Below, one piece after another: positions 6,655-7,223 of a stretch of DNA of 7,223 nucleotides. The notes under the pieces are model-generated. The model made no database searches. It was not told where the DNA came from and was given only the letters and a program-made list of their open reading frames with translations. Both the position numbers and the translations under genes were made by a program. Every line of letters begins with the position of its first letter. Position 1 is the first letter of the stretch. The stretch lies in assembly GCA_900766795.1 (NCBI GenBank), contig CAAFWX010000004.1, forward strand, positions 1 to 7,223. Reading direction: 5' to 3'. Source of the DNA: Oscillospiraceae bacterium. GTDB lineage: Bacteria; Bacillota_A; Clostridia; Oscillospirales; Ruminococcaceae.

Positions 6655-7169
6655 ATCACATCAATCTGCACTCCGCGCATAACGCCAAGCGCTCTTTCGT
6701 GCGCGGCAGGGTCGGCAGAGGCACATGCGCTGCCGTCAACGACGATTCGGCTTTCGGGGAGCGCCGCCTTTGCGATAATCGCATTCGACACAACGCAGAT
6801 ATCCGTCACAAGCCCGCACAATTCCACCTCGTCAAACGCGCATTTTTTCAGCAAATCGGCAAGCTCCAAAGAACCGAAAGCAGGCTTCTTTATGAGAATA
6901 TCCCCCTCCTGCACAGCGTCCGCAACCCTGCCGTAGAGTCTGTGACCCTTGGTGCCGTCTATGCAGTGCACCACGGGCAGCTTCTTTCCCTCGGCGGTTT
7001 CGAGGTAGTTTTCGCCGTGCGTGTCAAGAGTGAAGATGACCTGCCCGCCCTGCGCACGGGTGTCCGAAATCTTTCGGAGGATTCTCTCCTCCAAAAGCTC
7101 CGCCCCCGCAAAGCCCAGAGCGCCGTTCACGAAATCGTTCTGATAGTCCACCACCACAAGTGCTTTCAT
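6651..7169 (-). CDS. pncA: Nicotinamidase-type isochorismatase-fold hydrolase
   Basis: A 172-residue cysteine hydrolase of the isochorismatase fold. The catalytic triad is visible: D8 (VVDYQNDF), K95 (IKKPAFGS) and C125 (VTDICV, followed by SNAI). Metal ligands expected of nicotinamidases are also present: D49 and H51 (FTLDTHGENY) and H68 (VVHCIDGTKG). These favour nicotinamidase (nicotinamide to nicotinate plus ammonia) over other members of the fold, and pncB two genes downstream supports this. It is shorter than E. coli PncA but normal for compact Firmicute homologues. The start at ATG 7169 has AGGAGG at 7175-7180, 5 bases upstream. It is the first gene of the - strand operon in this window; no promoter is visible in the 54 bases before the edge, most of which is the repeat. 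Confidence 0.87.
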   Translation of the reverse strand: MKALVVVDYQNDFVNGALGFAGAELLEERILRKISDTRAQGGQVIFTLDTHGENYLETAEGKKLPVVHCIDGTKGHRLYGRVADAVQEGDILIKKPAFGSLELADLLKKCAFDEVELCGLVTDICVVSNAIIAKAALPESRIVVDGSACASADPAAHERALGVMRGVQIDVI

Positions 7170-7181
7170 AGCTTCCTCCTT

Positions 7182-7221
7182 TTAAGGCAACACCGCACAA
7201 TTACCGGCTGTCGCCTTTGCC
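7182..7221 (-). repeat. Right copy of ~40-base inverted repeat
   Basis: This is the reverse-complement partner of 43-81, identical except for one extra base in the internal hairpin loop. On the - strand it ends a single base before the AGGAGG of the pncA-like gene, and 12 bases before its ATG, so it forms that gene's leader or replaces its promoter region. The window stops two bases beyond it, so whether the match continues is unknown. Confidence 0.85.
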
Positions 7222-7223
7222 GC

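Overview
The window looks like chromosomal DNA of a moderately GC-rich Gram-positive anaerobe. A Clostridia/Ruminococcaceae-type organism is my inference from the strong AGGAGG ribosome binding sites, the GC-leaning codon use and the protein families. It holds seven complete genes in two convergent blocks, coding-dense throughout, with no intergenic stretch over 300 bases. I see no tRNA, rRNA, CRISPR array or transposase gene.

Left block (+ strand, about 43-3237). A repeat copy and a rho-independent terminator close an upstream transcription unit. A near-consensus promoter (TTGACA-17-TAGAAT, 156-184) then drives three genes: a zinc-ribbon plus Sel1-repeat protein (225-1511), a small stand-alone TerY-C-type metal-binding protein (1574-1924), and an atypical Ser/Thr protein kinase with a C-terminal zinc ribbon and FHA-like tail (1924-3195). 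All three proteins carry paired-cysteine modules. The set resembles the kinase side of the TerY-P signalling cassettes known around Ter/stress-response systems. The usual partners, a VWA protein and a PP2C phosphatase, are not in the window. The kinase lacks the usual catalytic-loop Asn.

Right block (- strand, about 7169 down to 3243). Four tightly packed genes are read leftwards: a nicotinamidase-type isochorismatase-fold hydrolase (pncA-like), a small membrane protein with a DUF3592-like domain, nicotinate phosphoribosyltransferase (pncB), and an unrecognised 483-residue acidic multidomain protein starting at TTG. Three of the four junctions are overlaps or short gaps typical of an operon. 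PncA and PncB together convert nicotinamide to nicotinate mononucleotide (Preiss-Handler NAD salvage).

The two blocks converge on one hairpin at 3208-3237 that can terminate both. Near-identical ~39-40 base repeats lie in inverted orientation at the two extremes of the window (43-81 and 7182-7221). The right copy sits directly against the ribosome binding site of the pncA-like gene.
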